From an uncultured Trueperaceae bacterium (GTDB taxonomy: Bacteria; Deinococcota; Deinococci; Deinococcales; Trueperaceae): DNA of 64,000 nucleotides. The position numbers and the translations under genes were made by a program. Below, piece after piece: positions 1 to 7,961 of the stretch. The stretch spans positions 124,001-188,000 of the forward strand of contig CALMXZ010000010.1 of the NCBI GenBank assembly GCA_937873495.1, given 5' to 3'. Within the stretch, counting starts at the first letter, position 1. Each line of letters starts with the position of its first letter. The notes below the pieces were generated by a model. That model made no database searches, was not told where the DNA came from, and worked only from the letters and a program-made list of their open reading frames with translations.

Positions 1-26
1 CGACCCTGGTGCGGAGCGAGCGATGA
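1..26 (+). CDS. 3' end of an upstream gene (partial)
   Basis: Reading back from the TGA at 24-26 gives an open frame ending TLVRSER. Its stop overlaps the ATG of the next gene as ATGA, the junction style used throughout this window. Nothing about function can be said. In comparable gene orders an FMN-binding protein flavinylated by ApbE would be a natural occupant, but that is only a guess. Confidence 0.4.
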
Positions 27-361
27 ACCCCAAGCCTCGCCGCCCGAAGTTCGACAAGACGGCCTCGACGACCTGGCTGCTGGCGGTGTTGATCGGGTTG
101 GGCGCGGGTGCGACGCTGCGCTTCGCGATGGACGACCGCGACGGGGCGGTAGCCGCGCGCTTGACGAGCGGGGAACGTCCCCCGCTCGCGGCTGCCGGGA
201 CGAGCGTGCGCGTCGTGGTCGTGGACCCGAGCGGCCGTGTGATCGGCACCTACGACGGCTCGGACCTCGCCCCTCACGCAACCGTCGCGCCGGCCGCTAC
301 AGGGGCAACGTTGCGCCGCGGTGAGTCGCGTTCCGCCGTAGCCGGCACGCGAGCGTCATGA
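23..361 (+). CDS. Small single-pass membrane protein, unknown
   Basis: The 112-residue product has a basic N-terminus (PKPRRPKFDK), one hydrophobic segment at about residues 17-34 (TWLLAVLIGLGAGATLRF) and an exported-looking tail containing VRVVVVDPSGRVIGTYDG. I recognise no family. The ATG overlaps the preceding stop, and the stop overlaps the apbE start as ATGA, so the gene lies inside the redox operon and is probably translated with it. It may be a membrane partner of the flavin-transfer or reductase proteins; that rests only on position. Confidence 0.7.
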   Translation: MNPKPRRPKFDKTASTTWLLAVLIGLGAGATLRFAMDDRDGAVAARLTSGERPPLAAAGTSVRVVVVDPSGRVIGTYDGSDLAPHATVAPAATGATLRRGESRSAVAGTRAS

Positions 362-1230
362 CAGCGCACTTCCCCTCGCTCGGCCCACGCCCAAGTCACA
401 CCGGCGGCCGCCAGCGCCCCGCCCCCCCGCCGTCTACCGTGCGCGTCGAGTTCAGCGGCATGGGCACGACGATCGCGGTGCAAGCACCCGAAGCGCGGCG
501 CCTGGCGACCGAGCTGCGCCGCCTCGAGGCGCTACTCACGCGTTTCGACCCCGCCGGGGGTGTCGCGGGCCTGAACCGCACCGGGCGGCTGCGCGACCCG
601 GCGCCTGAACTCCTGGCGGCCGTCCGCTGGGCCGTGGAGGCGTGTCACTTGACGGACGGCCTGGTCACGCCGCTGGTGGGGCGCTCCCTCGAGTGGCACG
701 GCTACTCCGGGAGTTGGAGCGAGGGCGTCGACTGGCAGGCTCGGGAGGGCAAGCCACCGCCCGTGCCGCCTATCGAGCAGCTCGTGGTGTCTGCCGACGA
801 GATCGTCCTGCCGCCGGGCGCGGCCCTCGACTTGGGCGGCACCGCCAAGTCGTGGGCCGTGCAGCGCGTGGCCACAGGACTCGACCGGGTCGTGATCGAC
901 GCCGGCGGCGACGTACTCATCCGCTCCGCCGCGCCGAGCCGAGTGAACGTCATGGGCGCCGCCGAGCCTTGGCACCTCGAGCTGCCCCCCGGCGCCTGGG
1001 CGGTAGCCACCTCGAGTGTGGCGCGCCGCGCTTGGCGTGGTGGTCATCACCTCATCGACCCGCGCACCGGCAGGCCCGTGCGTGGACGGTGGACGCAGGC
1101 CACGGTGGTCGGCCGCTCGCTCGCCCTGGCCGAGCTGGCCACGAAACTGCTGCTCCTGGGCGTGCCCGTCCCGGAGACGCTCCAGGTCGAGCAGGCCTGG
1201 GTCGTCGACCGGGACGGCACCCTCCGGTGA
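358..1230 (+). CDS. apbE: FAD:protein FMN transferase (ApbE family)
   Basis: ApbE enzymes attach FMN from FAD to a Thr of FMN-binding redox proteins outside the membrane. The family landmarks are present: GMGTT at residues 34-38, LDLGGTAK near 158 and IDAGGD near 181. The C-terminal metal motif, usually D-A-L-A-T, reads E-L-A-T, so the usual Mg-binding Asp appears replaced by Glu. At 290 residues it is a little shorter than E. coli ApbE and has no obvious lipobox. It overlaps its upstream neighbour by 4 bp and is followed by a ferric-reductase-like membrane gene and a two-component system. Family assignment is secure; the flavinylated substrate is not visible here. Confidence 0.9.
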   Translation: MTAHFPSLGPRPSHTGGRQRPAPPPSTVRVEFSGMGTTIAVQAPEARRLATELRRLEALLTRFDPAGGVAGLNRTGRLRDPAPELLAAVRWAVEACHLTDGLVTPLVGRSLEWHGYSGSWSEGVDWQAREGKPPPVPPIEQLVVSADEIVLPPGAALDLGGTAKSWAVQRVATGLDRVVIDAGGDVLIRSAAPSRVNVMGAAEPWHLELPPGAWAVATSSVARRAWRGGHHLIDPRTGRPVRGRWTQATVVGRSLALAELATKLLLLGVPVPETLQVEQAWVVDRDGTLR

Positions 1231-1252
1231 CGAGCGTGACAGGACCGTTCTC

Positions 1253-1915
1253 GTGACCACTACCACCAGCGCCTCCCGCCTGAACCGTTACCTGGTGTGG
1301 CTGCCGCTCGCGGCCCTGAGCCTCTACTGGCTTCTGGCCTACGCCGGACTGGCACCCGGCGAGTGGACCTGGGGGTTCCTCCGCCTCACGGGCGTGATCG
1401 GCTACGCGCTCCTGGCCCTGAGCGTGGCGAGCGGCGCTCTCCTGGCCGCGCGTTTCGCGCCACCCGCCTGGCTGGCCAAGCCGCTGCAGTACGGGTGGCA
1501 CGGTCTGACGGCCGGGAGCGGTCTGGCACTGGTCGGCATCCACGTGGCGCTGTCGCTCGTGAGCGCGCACTACCCGCAGTCGCTGGACGGTGTGCTCGTG
1601 CCGGGGCTCGCCACGTTCTCGCCCTTCGCCATGGGTCTCGGCACGATCGGCACTTACTTGCTCCTCGCGCCGTACCTGAGCTTCGCCGGGCGCAGGGTCT
1701 TGAGCGGTCGCTGGGTGAAGGTGTTCCACCTGTTCGCCTACCCCGGGTTCGCTGCTGGCACGTTGCATGGGATGCTGGTAGGCAGCGACCGGCTCGCGTG
1801 GCTCTACCTTGCAGGGCTGGCGTTGGTTGCGTTCACCGTCTCGGTGCGGCTCGCGGAGGGGCGGTGCCCGAGGCTGGAGGCCGGAGCGCATGAGGCTGCT
1901 GGTCATCGAGGATGA
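1253..1915 (+). CDS. Ferric-reductase-like transmembrane (haem) protein
   Basis: A polytopic protein of about 220 residues with roughly six hydrophobic helices. His residues lie within or beside helices ([27 protein letters not shown]), as expected for a bis-haem ferric-reductase-like or MsrQ-like cytochrome. No FAD/NADPH domain follows, so electrons probably pass to or from a separate partner, possibly an ApbE-flavinylated protein. I chose the GTG at 1253, 22 nt after the apbE stop; the longer frame from 1016 would overlap apbE heavily. The gene overlaps the response regulator by 26 bp. Electron donor and acceptor cannot be read from the sequence. Confidence 0.8.
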   Translation: MTTTTSASRLNRYLVWLPLAALSLYWLLAYAGLAPGEWTWGFLRLTGVIGYALLALSVASGALLAARFAPPAWLAKPLQYGWHGLTAGSGLALVGIHVALSLVSAHYPQSLDGVLVPGLATFSPFAMGLGTIGTYLLLAPYLSFAGRRVLSGRWVKVFHLFAYPGFAAGTLHGMLVGSDRLAWLYLAGLALVAFTVSVRLAEGRCPRLEAGAHEAAGHRG

Positions 1916-2549
1916 CCCGCGTATAGGCGCCCCCCTCGTCGAGGCCTTGGAGGAGGGTGGTCACCGAGTCGCATGGGTCCAAGACGGCCCTGGTGGGCTC
2001 GCGGAGGCCCGCGCGGGGGAGTTCGACGCGTTGATCCTGGACGTGATGCTGCCGGGCCTGGACGGTTTCGACGTGGCGCGGACCTTGCGCAGTGAAGGCG
2101 TCGCCTCCCCGATCCTGTTCTTGAGCGCGCGGGGCGAGCTGACCGACCGGGTTACGGGCCTCGACCTCGGCGGTGACGCTTACCTGGTCAAGCCGTTCGC
2201 CCTGGCCGAGCTGAAGGCGACGCTACGGGCATTGGTGCGGCGCGGCAACGAGCTGGCTCCTGAGCGCATCGGGTTCGGTAGCGGGCGCGGCGAACTCCTC
2301 GCCGGTGAGCGCCGCGTTCTGTGGGACGGTCACGAGGTGGCGCTCACCGGGCGTGAGTACGACGTGCTCGAGGCTCTGCTGCGCGCGCCCGAGCGGTGGT
2401 TCACGCGCCAGGAGCTGCTCGACCGCGTCTGGGGCCCCGACTTCTTCGGGGAGCCCCGGGTGGTGGACGTGTACGTCAGGTACTTGCGGCAGAAGCTGGC
2501 GGACTCGGTGATCGAGAGTATGCGGGGCAGGGGGTACCGAGCCTCATGA
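1890..2549 (+). CDS. OmpR-family response regulator
   Basis: The 219-residue regulator has a receiver domain (about 1-115) with acidic pocket E7-D8-D9, phosphoacceptor D51 in [10 protein letters not shown]79 and K101 in YLVKPF. A C-terminal winged helix (about 125-219) ends in the typical [13 protein letters not shown] and RGRGYR elements. The start ATG at 1890 lies inside the end of the reductase gene, and the stop overlaps the kinase start as ATGA, so the pair is translationally coupled. Position suggests it controls the flavin/haem redox operon it belongs to. The signal is unknown. Confidence 0.93.
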   Translation: MRLLVIEDDPRIGAPLVEALEEGGHRVAWVQDGPGGLAEARAGEFDALILDVMLPGLDGFDVARTLRSEGVASPILFLSARGELTDRVTGLDLGGDAYLVKPFALAELKATLRALVRRGNELAPERIGFGSGRGELLAGERRVLWDGHEVALTGREYDVLEALLRAPERWFTRQELLDRVWGPDFFGEPRVVDVYVRYLRQKLADSVIESMRGRGYRAS

Positions 2550-3901
2550 GGGTGCGCCTCCTCGCACGGCTTCGGCGTCCGAACCTCCACCGCCGCCTGG
2601 CGGTCGCCCTGCTGGCGCAGACGGTCGTGGTGCTCCTCGTCACGGCCTTGGCCCTGTTCCTCGTGCTGCGCCAGTTCCTCGAGGTGGGTGAGGCACAGCG
2701 CCTCGAGCGCCTCGTTGGTCAGGTGAGTGTCCACGTGGCCAGCGATAAACATGACGTACTCGAGTTCGACCACGACTTTCCGGATGACGTACATGTGCGC
2801 CTGCTGCACCAGGGCGTGGTGCTCGCGGCGACGCCTGGCTTCCCGCCGATCCCCGTCGATTCGAGCCTCGGGCGCTCGAGGTCGGCGCAACACCAGGTGC
2901 TGACGCGCGAGTTGCGCGAGGACGGCGTGCGCTACACGCTGCAGCTGGCGGGCGACCCCACAGGTACCCAGCTGGCGCTCCGCGCTTACGTGATGGCGCT
3001 GGCCGTCATCGTGCCGGTCGCCGCCGTCCTCGTGGCGCTGCTCAGCAACCTACTTGCCGCCAACATGCTGGCTCCCGTTGCCCGCCTCGAGCGCGCCGCA
3101 GCGGCCATCTCCAGCTCCCGTGAGCTGCGCACGCCGATCCAGGGTGTAGACGCTACCGACGAGCTGGGGCGACTCGCCAACACGTTGCAGGCGGCATTCG
3201 GGCGCTTGGCGGACGGGATGGACCGGGAGGTCGCCTTCTTGCGGGCCGCGGCGCACGACCTCCGGTCCCCCCTCACCGCGCTCAAGACGAGGGTAGAAGG
3301 CGTGTTGGCGAACAGGCGCGACGCGAGCGCCTATCGCGCAGCCCTGGTCGAGATCGGGCTCGATGTCGACGGGATGGTGCGACTCGTCAACCACTTGCTC
3401 ATGCTGGCCAACGACGGGGCGCCGAACGACCTCCGGAGGCTGGACCTCGTGAGCGTGGCGGGAGAGGCAGTCGACTCGGCTCGCGCGGCCCGTCCTGGCG
3501 TGTTCCTAACGACCTCGTTCGCCCCGGATACCCCGGAGGTTGCAGGCGACGCGACGCTACTGGCCCAACTACTCGGCAACCTACTTGACAACGCGGCTCA
3601 CCACGGCGGCGGCGCGCCGACCCACGTGAGTACCTGGCGGTCCCCTGAGGGTGGAGCTGTGCTGTGCGTAAGCGACGAGGGTCCTGGCATCGACGAGGCC
3701 AGTCTGCCCAGGGCGGCCGAACCCTTCTTCCGGACCGACTCGGCGCGCACGCGCGCCGGGAGAGGCGGCCCTACGGGAAGCGGCTTGGGGCTCGCGATAG
3801 TGAAGCGCATCGTGGAGTGGCACGACGCGCGGTGGGAGCTGAACAGCGCCCCAGGTTCGGGACTCGTCGTGACGGTGAGATTCCCGGCGCCGCTCGGTTG
3901 A
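2546..3901 (+). CDS. Sensor histidine kinase
   Basis: A membrane kinase of 451 residues. Transmembrane helices lie at about 20-42 and 147-172 and flank a short periplasmic sensor of roughly 100 residues. HAMP follows (about 172-225), then HisKA with phospho-acceptor H237 in [12 protein letters not shown], then HATPase with N box ([11 protein letters not shown], near 344), G1 box DEGPGID and G2 box [12 protein letters not shown]. It is the cognate partner of the response regulator it overlaps by 4 bp. Some CDS callers may start upstream in the same frame; the ATG at 2546 gives a normal membrane-protein N-terminus. Confidence 0.93.
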   Translation: MRVRLLARLRRPNLHRRLAVALLAQTVVVLLVTALALFLVLRQFLEVGEAQRLERLVGQVSVHVASDKHDVLEFDHDFPDDVHVRLLHQGVVLAATPGFPPIPVDSSLGRSRSAQHQVLTRELREDGVRYTLQLAGDPTGTQLALRAYVMALAVIVPVAAVLVALLSNLLAANMLAPVARLERAAAAISSSRELRTPIQGVDATDELGRLANTLQAAFGRLADGMDREVAFLRAAAHDLRSPLTALKTRVEGVLANRRDASAYRAALVEIGLDVDGMVRLVNHLLMLANDGAPNDLRRLDLVSVAGEAVDSARAARPGVFLTTSFAPDTPEVAGDATLLAQLLGNLLDNAAHHGGGAPTHVSTWRSPEGGAVLCVSDEGPGIDEASLPRAAEPFFRTDSARTRAGRGGPTGSGLGLAIVKRIVEWHDARWELNSAPGSGLVVTVRFPAPLG

Positions 3902-3923
3902 GGAGCGCCCCCCTTGAACTCAC

Positions 3924-3952
3924 TTGACAATCGCCCGTCGCCCCCCTAACCT
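3924..3952 (+). promoter_or_regulatory. Promoter of the glycan operon
   Basis: A consensus -35 TTGACA (3924-3929) is followed by a 17-nt spacer and a -10 TAACCT (3947-3952). It lies 23 nt after the kinase stop and drives rightward transcription into the sugar-binding-protein gene, leaving a leader of about 185 nt. Confidence 0.65.
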
Positions 3953-3963
3953 TGACCCAAGCA

Positions 3964-3986
3964 TAGTAAGTAACCTGGCCTTACTA
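3964..3986. promoter_or_regulatory. Inverted-repeat operator
   Basis: TAGTAAG (3964-3970) and CTTACTA (3980-3986) are perfect inverted arms separated by 9 bp. The site begins about 12 bp downstream of the -10 box, so a bound repressor would block the start region. The AT-rich arms resemble ROK-family operators, and a ROK regulator is encoded at the end of this operon; the link is inferred. Confidence 0.55.
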
Positions 3987-4144
3987 ACCGACCGGTCTCG
4001 TGAGGCCCCGCCTAGGGAGGTGACGAGGAACAGCGACTTGCGACAGTGGCCTGCTCGGAAGGCCGAGCGGCTCAAGGCGACGAACGGGCGTGCCAAGTAA
4101 CGAGCAGGACCCAGGTACGCTGAACGAAGACCGTGGAGGCAAGC

Positions 4145-5380
4145 ATGAAGAAGAAGTTCCTGATGCTGATCGCGTTGGCCGGGCTGCTACTCGGCACCGT
4201 CAACGCGCAGCGCTCGCTCGAGATCTACATCACCGGCCTGACGGACGACACGCTCAACTGGTTCCGCGACACGGCCTTCCCCGAGTTCCAGAAGACCCAC
4301 CCGGACGTAACGCTCGACATCCTGACGGGCGGCTGGGGCGACTTCGACGCGGCCGTGGCCGGCTGGATCACGACTGGCGACGGCCCCGACATCGTCTACC
4401 TCGGCTCCGAGTACGCGGCCACCTTCGGCTCGCTGCTCGCCGACCTCGACCCGTACCTCGCGGACTGGAGCGAGCTGAGCGAGTTCCTGCCCGCCGCCCT
4501 CGACGTCGCCAAGTTCGACGGCCACATGGTCGGCCTCCCGCTCCTCATGAGCCCGCGCCCCATGTTCTTCCGCCCGGACCTCGCGGCTGACGCCGGCGCC
4601 ATCCCGCCTCTCACGTTCGCCGACTCCGTCGCGTTCGTGGCGGCCAACTCCGGCGTCGAGAACAACGCCATGACGAAGATGGGCTTCATGGACATCGGCG
4701 GCGGCCTGTTCGACGCCCAGGAGTTCATCGCCTACATCTGGAGCGCGGGCGGCGAGCTCTACAACGCCGACGGCAGCAGCGCCTTCGACAGCGCCGCGAC
4801 GGCCGAGGCCCTCAAGTTCATGTACGACAGGCGCCGCGCCGTGCTCCCCACCGAGCTGACGGCCGGCCTGCCGCCCATCAGCGGCTACCCCATCGCCTCC
4901 GGCCTCGTGGTCAGCGGCATCTTCCCGATGTGGAACATGCCCCCGACGAGCGACCCGCTCTGGGAGAACATCGCCATCGGCCCGTACCCGGCCGGCGAGA
5001 ACGGCCAGCCGCTCATCCAGGTCTTCACCGACTGGCTCTCCGTCCCCGCCTACGCCAAGGACAAGGAACTCGCCGTCGACTTCCTGAAGTTCATCGGCAG
5101 CCGTGACAACGCCATCGCCCTCAGCAACGTCGCGGGCTTCACGCCCGTGCGCACGGACGCGTGGGAAGCGCTGCGCGCCAACCCCGTCTGGAACAGCATG
5201 CTCGACGCCGCCGTCGACTACGGCCGCGCCTTCTCCGACATCCGCGCCAGCGCGGAGCTCCGCCCGCTCATCGTCGAGCAGGTGAGCATGTACCTGTCCG
5301 ACCAACAGAGCCTCGAGGACACGCAGAACGCCCTCAAGGAGGAGTACGACTCCATCCTCGAGGACAACGGCTACCTCTAG
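4145..5380 (+). CDS. Sugar ABC transporter substrate-binding protein (family 1)
   Basis: A 411-residue extracellular binding protein. It has a signal peptide (MKKKFLMLIALAGLLLGT, cleavage near VNAQR) and family-1 features such as the early GDGPDIVYLGSEY segment and a late TDWLSVPAYAKDKELAVDFLKF segment. The start is fixed by GGAGG at 4135-4139, 5 nt before the ATG at 4145; a GTG at 4133 would overlap that ribosome site. It is the first gene of the glycan operon and is followed by a hairpin and two permeases. The downstream GH3 and GH18 enzymes suggest an amino-sugar oligosaccharide as ligand; this is inferred. Confidence 0.9.
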   Translation: MKKKFLMLIALAGLLLGTVNAQRSLEIYITGLTDDTLNWFRDTAFPEFQKTHPDVTLDILTGGWGDFDAAVAGWITTGDGPDIVYLGSEYAATFGSLLADLDPYLADWSELSEFLPAALDVAKFDGHMVGLPLLMSPRPMFFRPDLAADAGAIPPLTFADSVAFVAANSGVENNAMTKMGFMDIGGGLFDAQEFIAYIWSAGGELYNADGSSAFDSAATAEALKFMYDRRRAVLPTELTAGLPPISGYPIASGLVVSGIFPMWNMPPTSDPLWENIAIGPYPAGENGQPLIQVFTDWLSVPAYAKDKELAVDFLKFIGSRDNAIALSNVAGFTPVRTDAWEALRANPVWNSMLDAAVDYGRAFSDIRASAELRPLIVEQVSMYLSDQQSLEDTQNALKEEYDSILEDNGYL

Positions 5381-5393
5381 GTCCTAGGCCTCA

Positions 5394-5429
5394 CGGGGCC
5401 GCCGTGCACGCAGCTAGCCGGCGGCCCCG
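5394..5429 (+). terminator. Intercistronic hairpin (attenuator-like)
   Basis: Arms of 11 bp (5394-5404 and 5419-5429) pair perfectly around a 14-nt loop, 13 nt after the binding-protein stop. There is no strong U tract. Such hairpins commonly raise binding-protein mRNA relative to downstream permease mRNA. Confidence 0.55.
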
Positions 5430-5459
5430 CCCTATCTTCCTGACGAGGACGAACCGCGC

Positions 5460-7106
5460 GTGGACCCCGCAGTCGTAGCCAGACTCCACAACTTCTACTG
5501 GTCGCTCGGCACGGTGGCGTTCATCGTCGTCGGGAGCTACCTGGTCGGCCGCCTCGCCCAAGGGGTCGCCGGCGCGCGCGGCGCCGGGGTCCTGCAACGG
5601 CGCCGCGTCTTCTGGGGCTACGCGCTCGTCTCGCCGTGGCTGATCGGCTTCGTCATCTTCGTGGTCGGGCCGGCGCTCCTATCTCTCTACTACTCGTTCA
5701 CCGATTACAAGCTCGGGCGCTCGATCGAGTGGATCGGCCTCGAGAACTACAAGACCCTGCTCGGCGGGCTCGGCGCGCAAGGGCGCCGCTTCATGCAGGC
5801 CATGTACAACTCCTTCTATTACGCGCTCGTCGGCGTGCCCCTGCAGATCGGCACCGCGCTCGCCATGGCGGTCATGGTCGCGCAGCCCCTCAGGGGCATG
5901 CCGTTCTTCCGGCTCGTGTTCTATATGCCGGTCATCCTGGCTGGCGGCCCCGCCATCCTGCTTGCGTGGCGCTACATGCTCGCGAGCAACGGCGGCTTCA
6001 TCAACGTGTCGCTGCAGCGCTTCGCCGAGCTCATCCCGCCGTTCGGCTGGCTCTACCGCTCGTTCATCTTCGCCGTCGAGAGCTTCAACGCCTTCTTCAT
6101 CGGCGTCACGCGGTCCGATCCCGTCGGTCCCCTCATGTACGTCCTGCCGGCGTTGCTCGGCGTCCTGGTATGCGCGGCGCTCGCGTTCGGCGGCGCCGAG
6201 GCCACCAGGCGTCAGGTCGCCCGCACGGTCGTGGAGGTCCTCGGCGGCATCCTGGTCGTGGTCCTCGGCGTGCGGGCCATAACGGGCGGGAGCTTCGTGC
6301 CGCACGTGCTCGAGCGGCTCGGCACCTTCGCCGACCTCGTGACGCTGCGCACGAGCGTGCGCGAGGCCGGCAGCCTCGACTACCTGCGCACCGGCTTCGC
6401 CGAGCACGCGGCCTCGCCCCTCTGGCTGCTCGGGCTGCTCGTCGCGGCCTGCGCGCTCGTGGGGTACGCGCGCCTTGGCGACAGGGGCCGCAAGTGGCTC
6501 TTCGGCGGCTTGGGCCTGCTGTTCGGCCTCCTCGCGCTCGGCTCCACCGTCGACGGGGTGAGGTACTTCCAGGCGTTCGACGCCGCGTCGGCCGCTACCG
6601 GCACCGCCAACCACCACTTCTCGCTCTTCCGGCAGGTCGTCGCCCAGTTCCCGGACGCGAACCGCGTGCCGCTCTGGCTCTCCAGCGAGCTCTGGTCGAA
6701 GCCGTCGCTCGTGCTCATCACCATGTGGAGCTCAGGCGCCGGCATGCTCATCTTCCTCGCTGCGCTCAAGGGCGTGCCGAGGAGCATGTACGAGGCGGCC
6801 GGCGTGGACGGCGCCACGGGGTGGCAGAAGTTCTTCCGCATCACGCTGCCCATGATCTCGCCAGCGATGTTCTACAACGTCGTCATCGGGCTCATCGCCG
6901 CGCTGCAGACGTTCGAGTCCGTCTACATCATCCAGAATACGCAGACGGAGCAGAGCCTCGCGTCGGCCGCCTACTTCCTGTTCGTCCGCACCTTCAGGCA
7001 GCTCGAGATCGGCCAGGGTGCGGCGGCGAGCTGGATCCTCGCGGTGCTGATCGTGCTGCTCACGGTCGCGCAGTTCCGCTACAGCAGGTGGGTGCACTAT
7101 GAATAA
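5460..7106 (+). CDS. Sugar ABC permease, MalF-type, with large membrane insert
   Basis: Inner-membrane permease of 548 residues, much longer than the usual ~300. The N-terminal part has family helices (SPWLIGFVIFVVGPALL near 58, SFYYALVGVPLQIGTA near 119, FYMPVILAGGPAILLA near 150). The C-terminal part carries the ATPase-coupling EAA loop (EAAGVDGATGWQKF, about 444) and two final helices. Between them, about 205-400, sits an insert with some four extra hydrophobic segments, for example GPLMYVLPALLGVLV, GGILVVVLGVRAI, LWLLGLLVAACALV and LFGGLGLLFGLLAL. The frame is intact, so this is a real insertion. GTG at 5460 is the start. No ATPase gene is present, so a shared ATPase elsewhere is required. 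Confidence 0.88.
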   Translation: MDPAVVARLHNFYWSLGTVAFIVVGSYLVGRLAQGVAGARGAGVLQRRRVFWGYALVSPWLIGFVIFVVGPALLSLYYSFTDYKLGRSIEWIGLENYKTLLGGLGAQGRRFMQAMYNSFYYALVGVPLQIGTALAMAVMVAQPLRGMPFFRLVFYMPVILAGGPAILLAWRYMLASNGGFINVSLQRFAELIPPFGWLYRSFIFAVESFNAFFIGVTRSDPVGPLMYVLPALLGVLVCAALAFGGAEATRRQVARTVVEVLGGILVVVLGVRAITGGSFVPHVLERLGTFADLVTLRTSVREAGSLDYLRTGFAEHAASPLWLLGLLVAACALVGYARLGDRGRKWLFGGLGLLFGLLALGSTVDGVRYFQAFDAASAATGTANHHFSLFRQVVAQFPDANRVPLWLSSELWSKPSLVLITMWSSGAGMLIFLAALKGVPRSMYEAAGVDGATGWQKFFRITLPMISPAMFYNVVIGLIAALQTFESVYIIQNTQTEQSLASAAYFLFVRTFRQLEIGQGAAASWILAVLIVLLTVAQFRYSRWVHYE

Positions 7107-7956
7107 CGCCTTCTGGCGCCGCGGCTGGAAGGCGACGGCCGTCACGCTCTTCTACGCCGTGCTCATCGCGGCGGGCATCTTCTTCCTCTTCCCGGTCGCC
7201 TGGATGGGCGGCACGTCGCTCAAGACGATCGAGGAGGTCAGCCAGGCGCAGCTCTCGCTCTTCCCCGAGACGCCCCAGTGGAGCAACTACACGAAGCAGT
7301 TGGGCGAGAAGAACTTCTACCGCGCGTACGGCAACAGCATCTACACCGTGCTGGTGGTGCTCCTCGGCACCGTGTCCAGCCTCACGGTGGTGGCGTTCGC
7401 CTTCAGCCGCTTGCAGTGGCCGGGCCGCAACGTCGTGTTCGCGCTCATGCTCGGCACGCTCATGCTCCCGGCGCAGGCGACGCTGGTGCCCCAGTACGTC
7501 CTCTTCTACGAGCTGGGCTGGTTGCGGACGTTCAACCCCATCACGTTGCCGGGCTTCTTCGCGGGGGGCGCGTCGCTCGTGTTCCTCCTGCGCCAGTTCA
7601 TGCTGACGCTTCCGCGCGAGCTGGACGAGTCCGCCGCCATCGACGGCGCCAACCCGCTTCAGATGCTGTGGCTCATCATCCTGCCGCTCTCGCGCCCCGC
7701 CATCGCGACGGTGACGGTCTTCCTCTTCGTCGGTCAGTGGAACAACCTCGTCCAGCCGCTCCTCTACCTGCAGAAGGCCGAGCTCTTCACCATGCCCATC
7801 TACGTGGCGCAGAAGAACAACCTGCAGGAGTCGCCCATCCCGTGGCAAGACATCATGACGGCCAGCGTCCTGTTCGTGATCCCCGTCCTCGTCATCTTCA
7901 TCCTCACGCAGCGTTACTTCACCGAGGGCATCGCCCTGACGGGCTCGAAAGGTTAG
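7099..7956 (+). CDS. Sugar ABC permease, MalG-type
   Basis: The second membrane subunit, 285 residues, with about six helices. The EAA-type coupling loop is DESAAIDGANPLQMLW at about 176-192, followed by LPLSRPAIATV. The start overlaps the first permease by 8 bp, so the two subunits are co-translated. Unlike its partner it has normal family length. With the binding protein at 4145 it makes a CUT1-type importer lacking its own ATPase. Confidence 0.93.
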   Translation: MNNAFWRRGWKATAVTLFYAVLIAAGIFFLFPVAWMGGTSLKTIEEVSQAQLSLFPETPQWSNYTKQLGEKNFYRAYGNSIYTVLVVLLGTVSSLTVVAFAFSRLQWPGRNVVFALMLGTLMLPAQATLVPQYVLFYELGWLRTFNPITLPGFFAGGASLVFLLRQFMLTLPRELDESAAIDGANPLQMLWLIILPLSRPAIATVTVFLFVGQWNNLVQPLLYLQKAELFTMPIYVAQKNNLQESPIPWQDIMTASVLFVIPVLVIFILTQRYFTEGIALTGSKG

Positions 7957-7961
7957 GCTCC

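Noticed and set aside
4020-4100. 26-codon leader ORF before the sugar-binding-protein gene
   Set aside because: The GGGAGG lies directly against the GTG with no spacing, and the peptide is featureless; it is probably untranslated leader.
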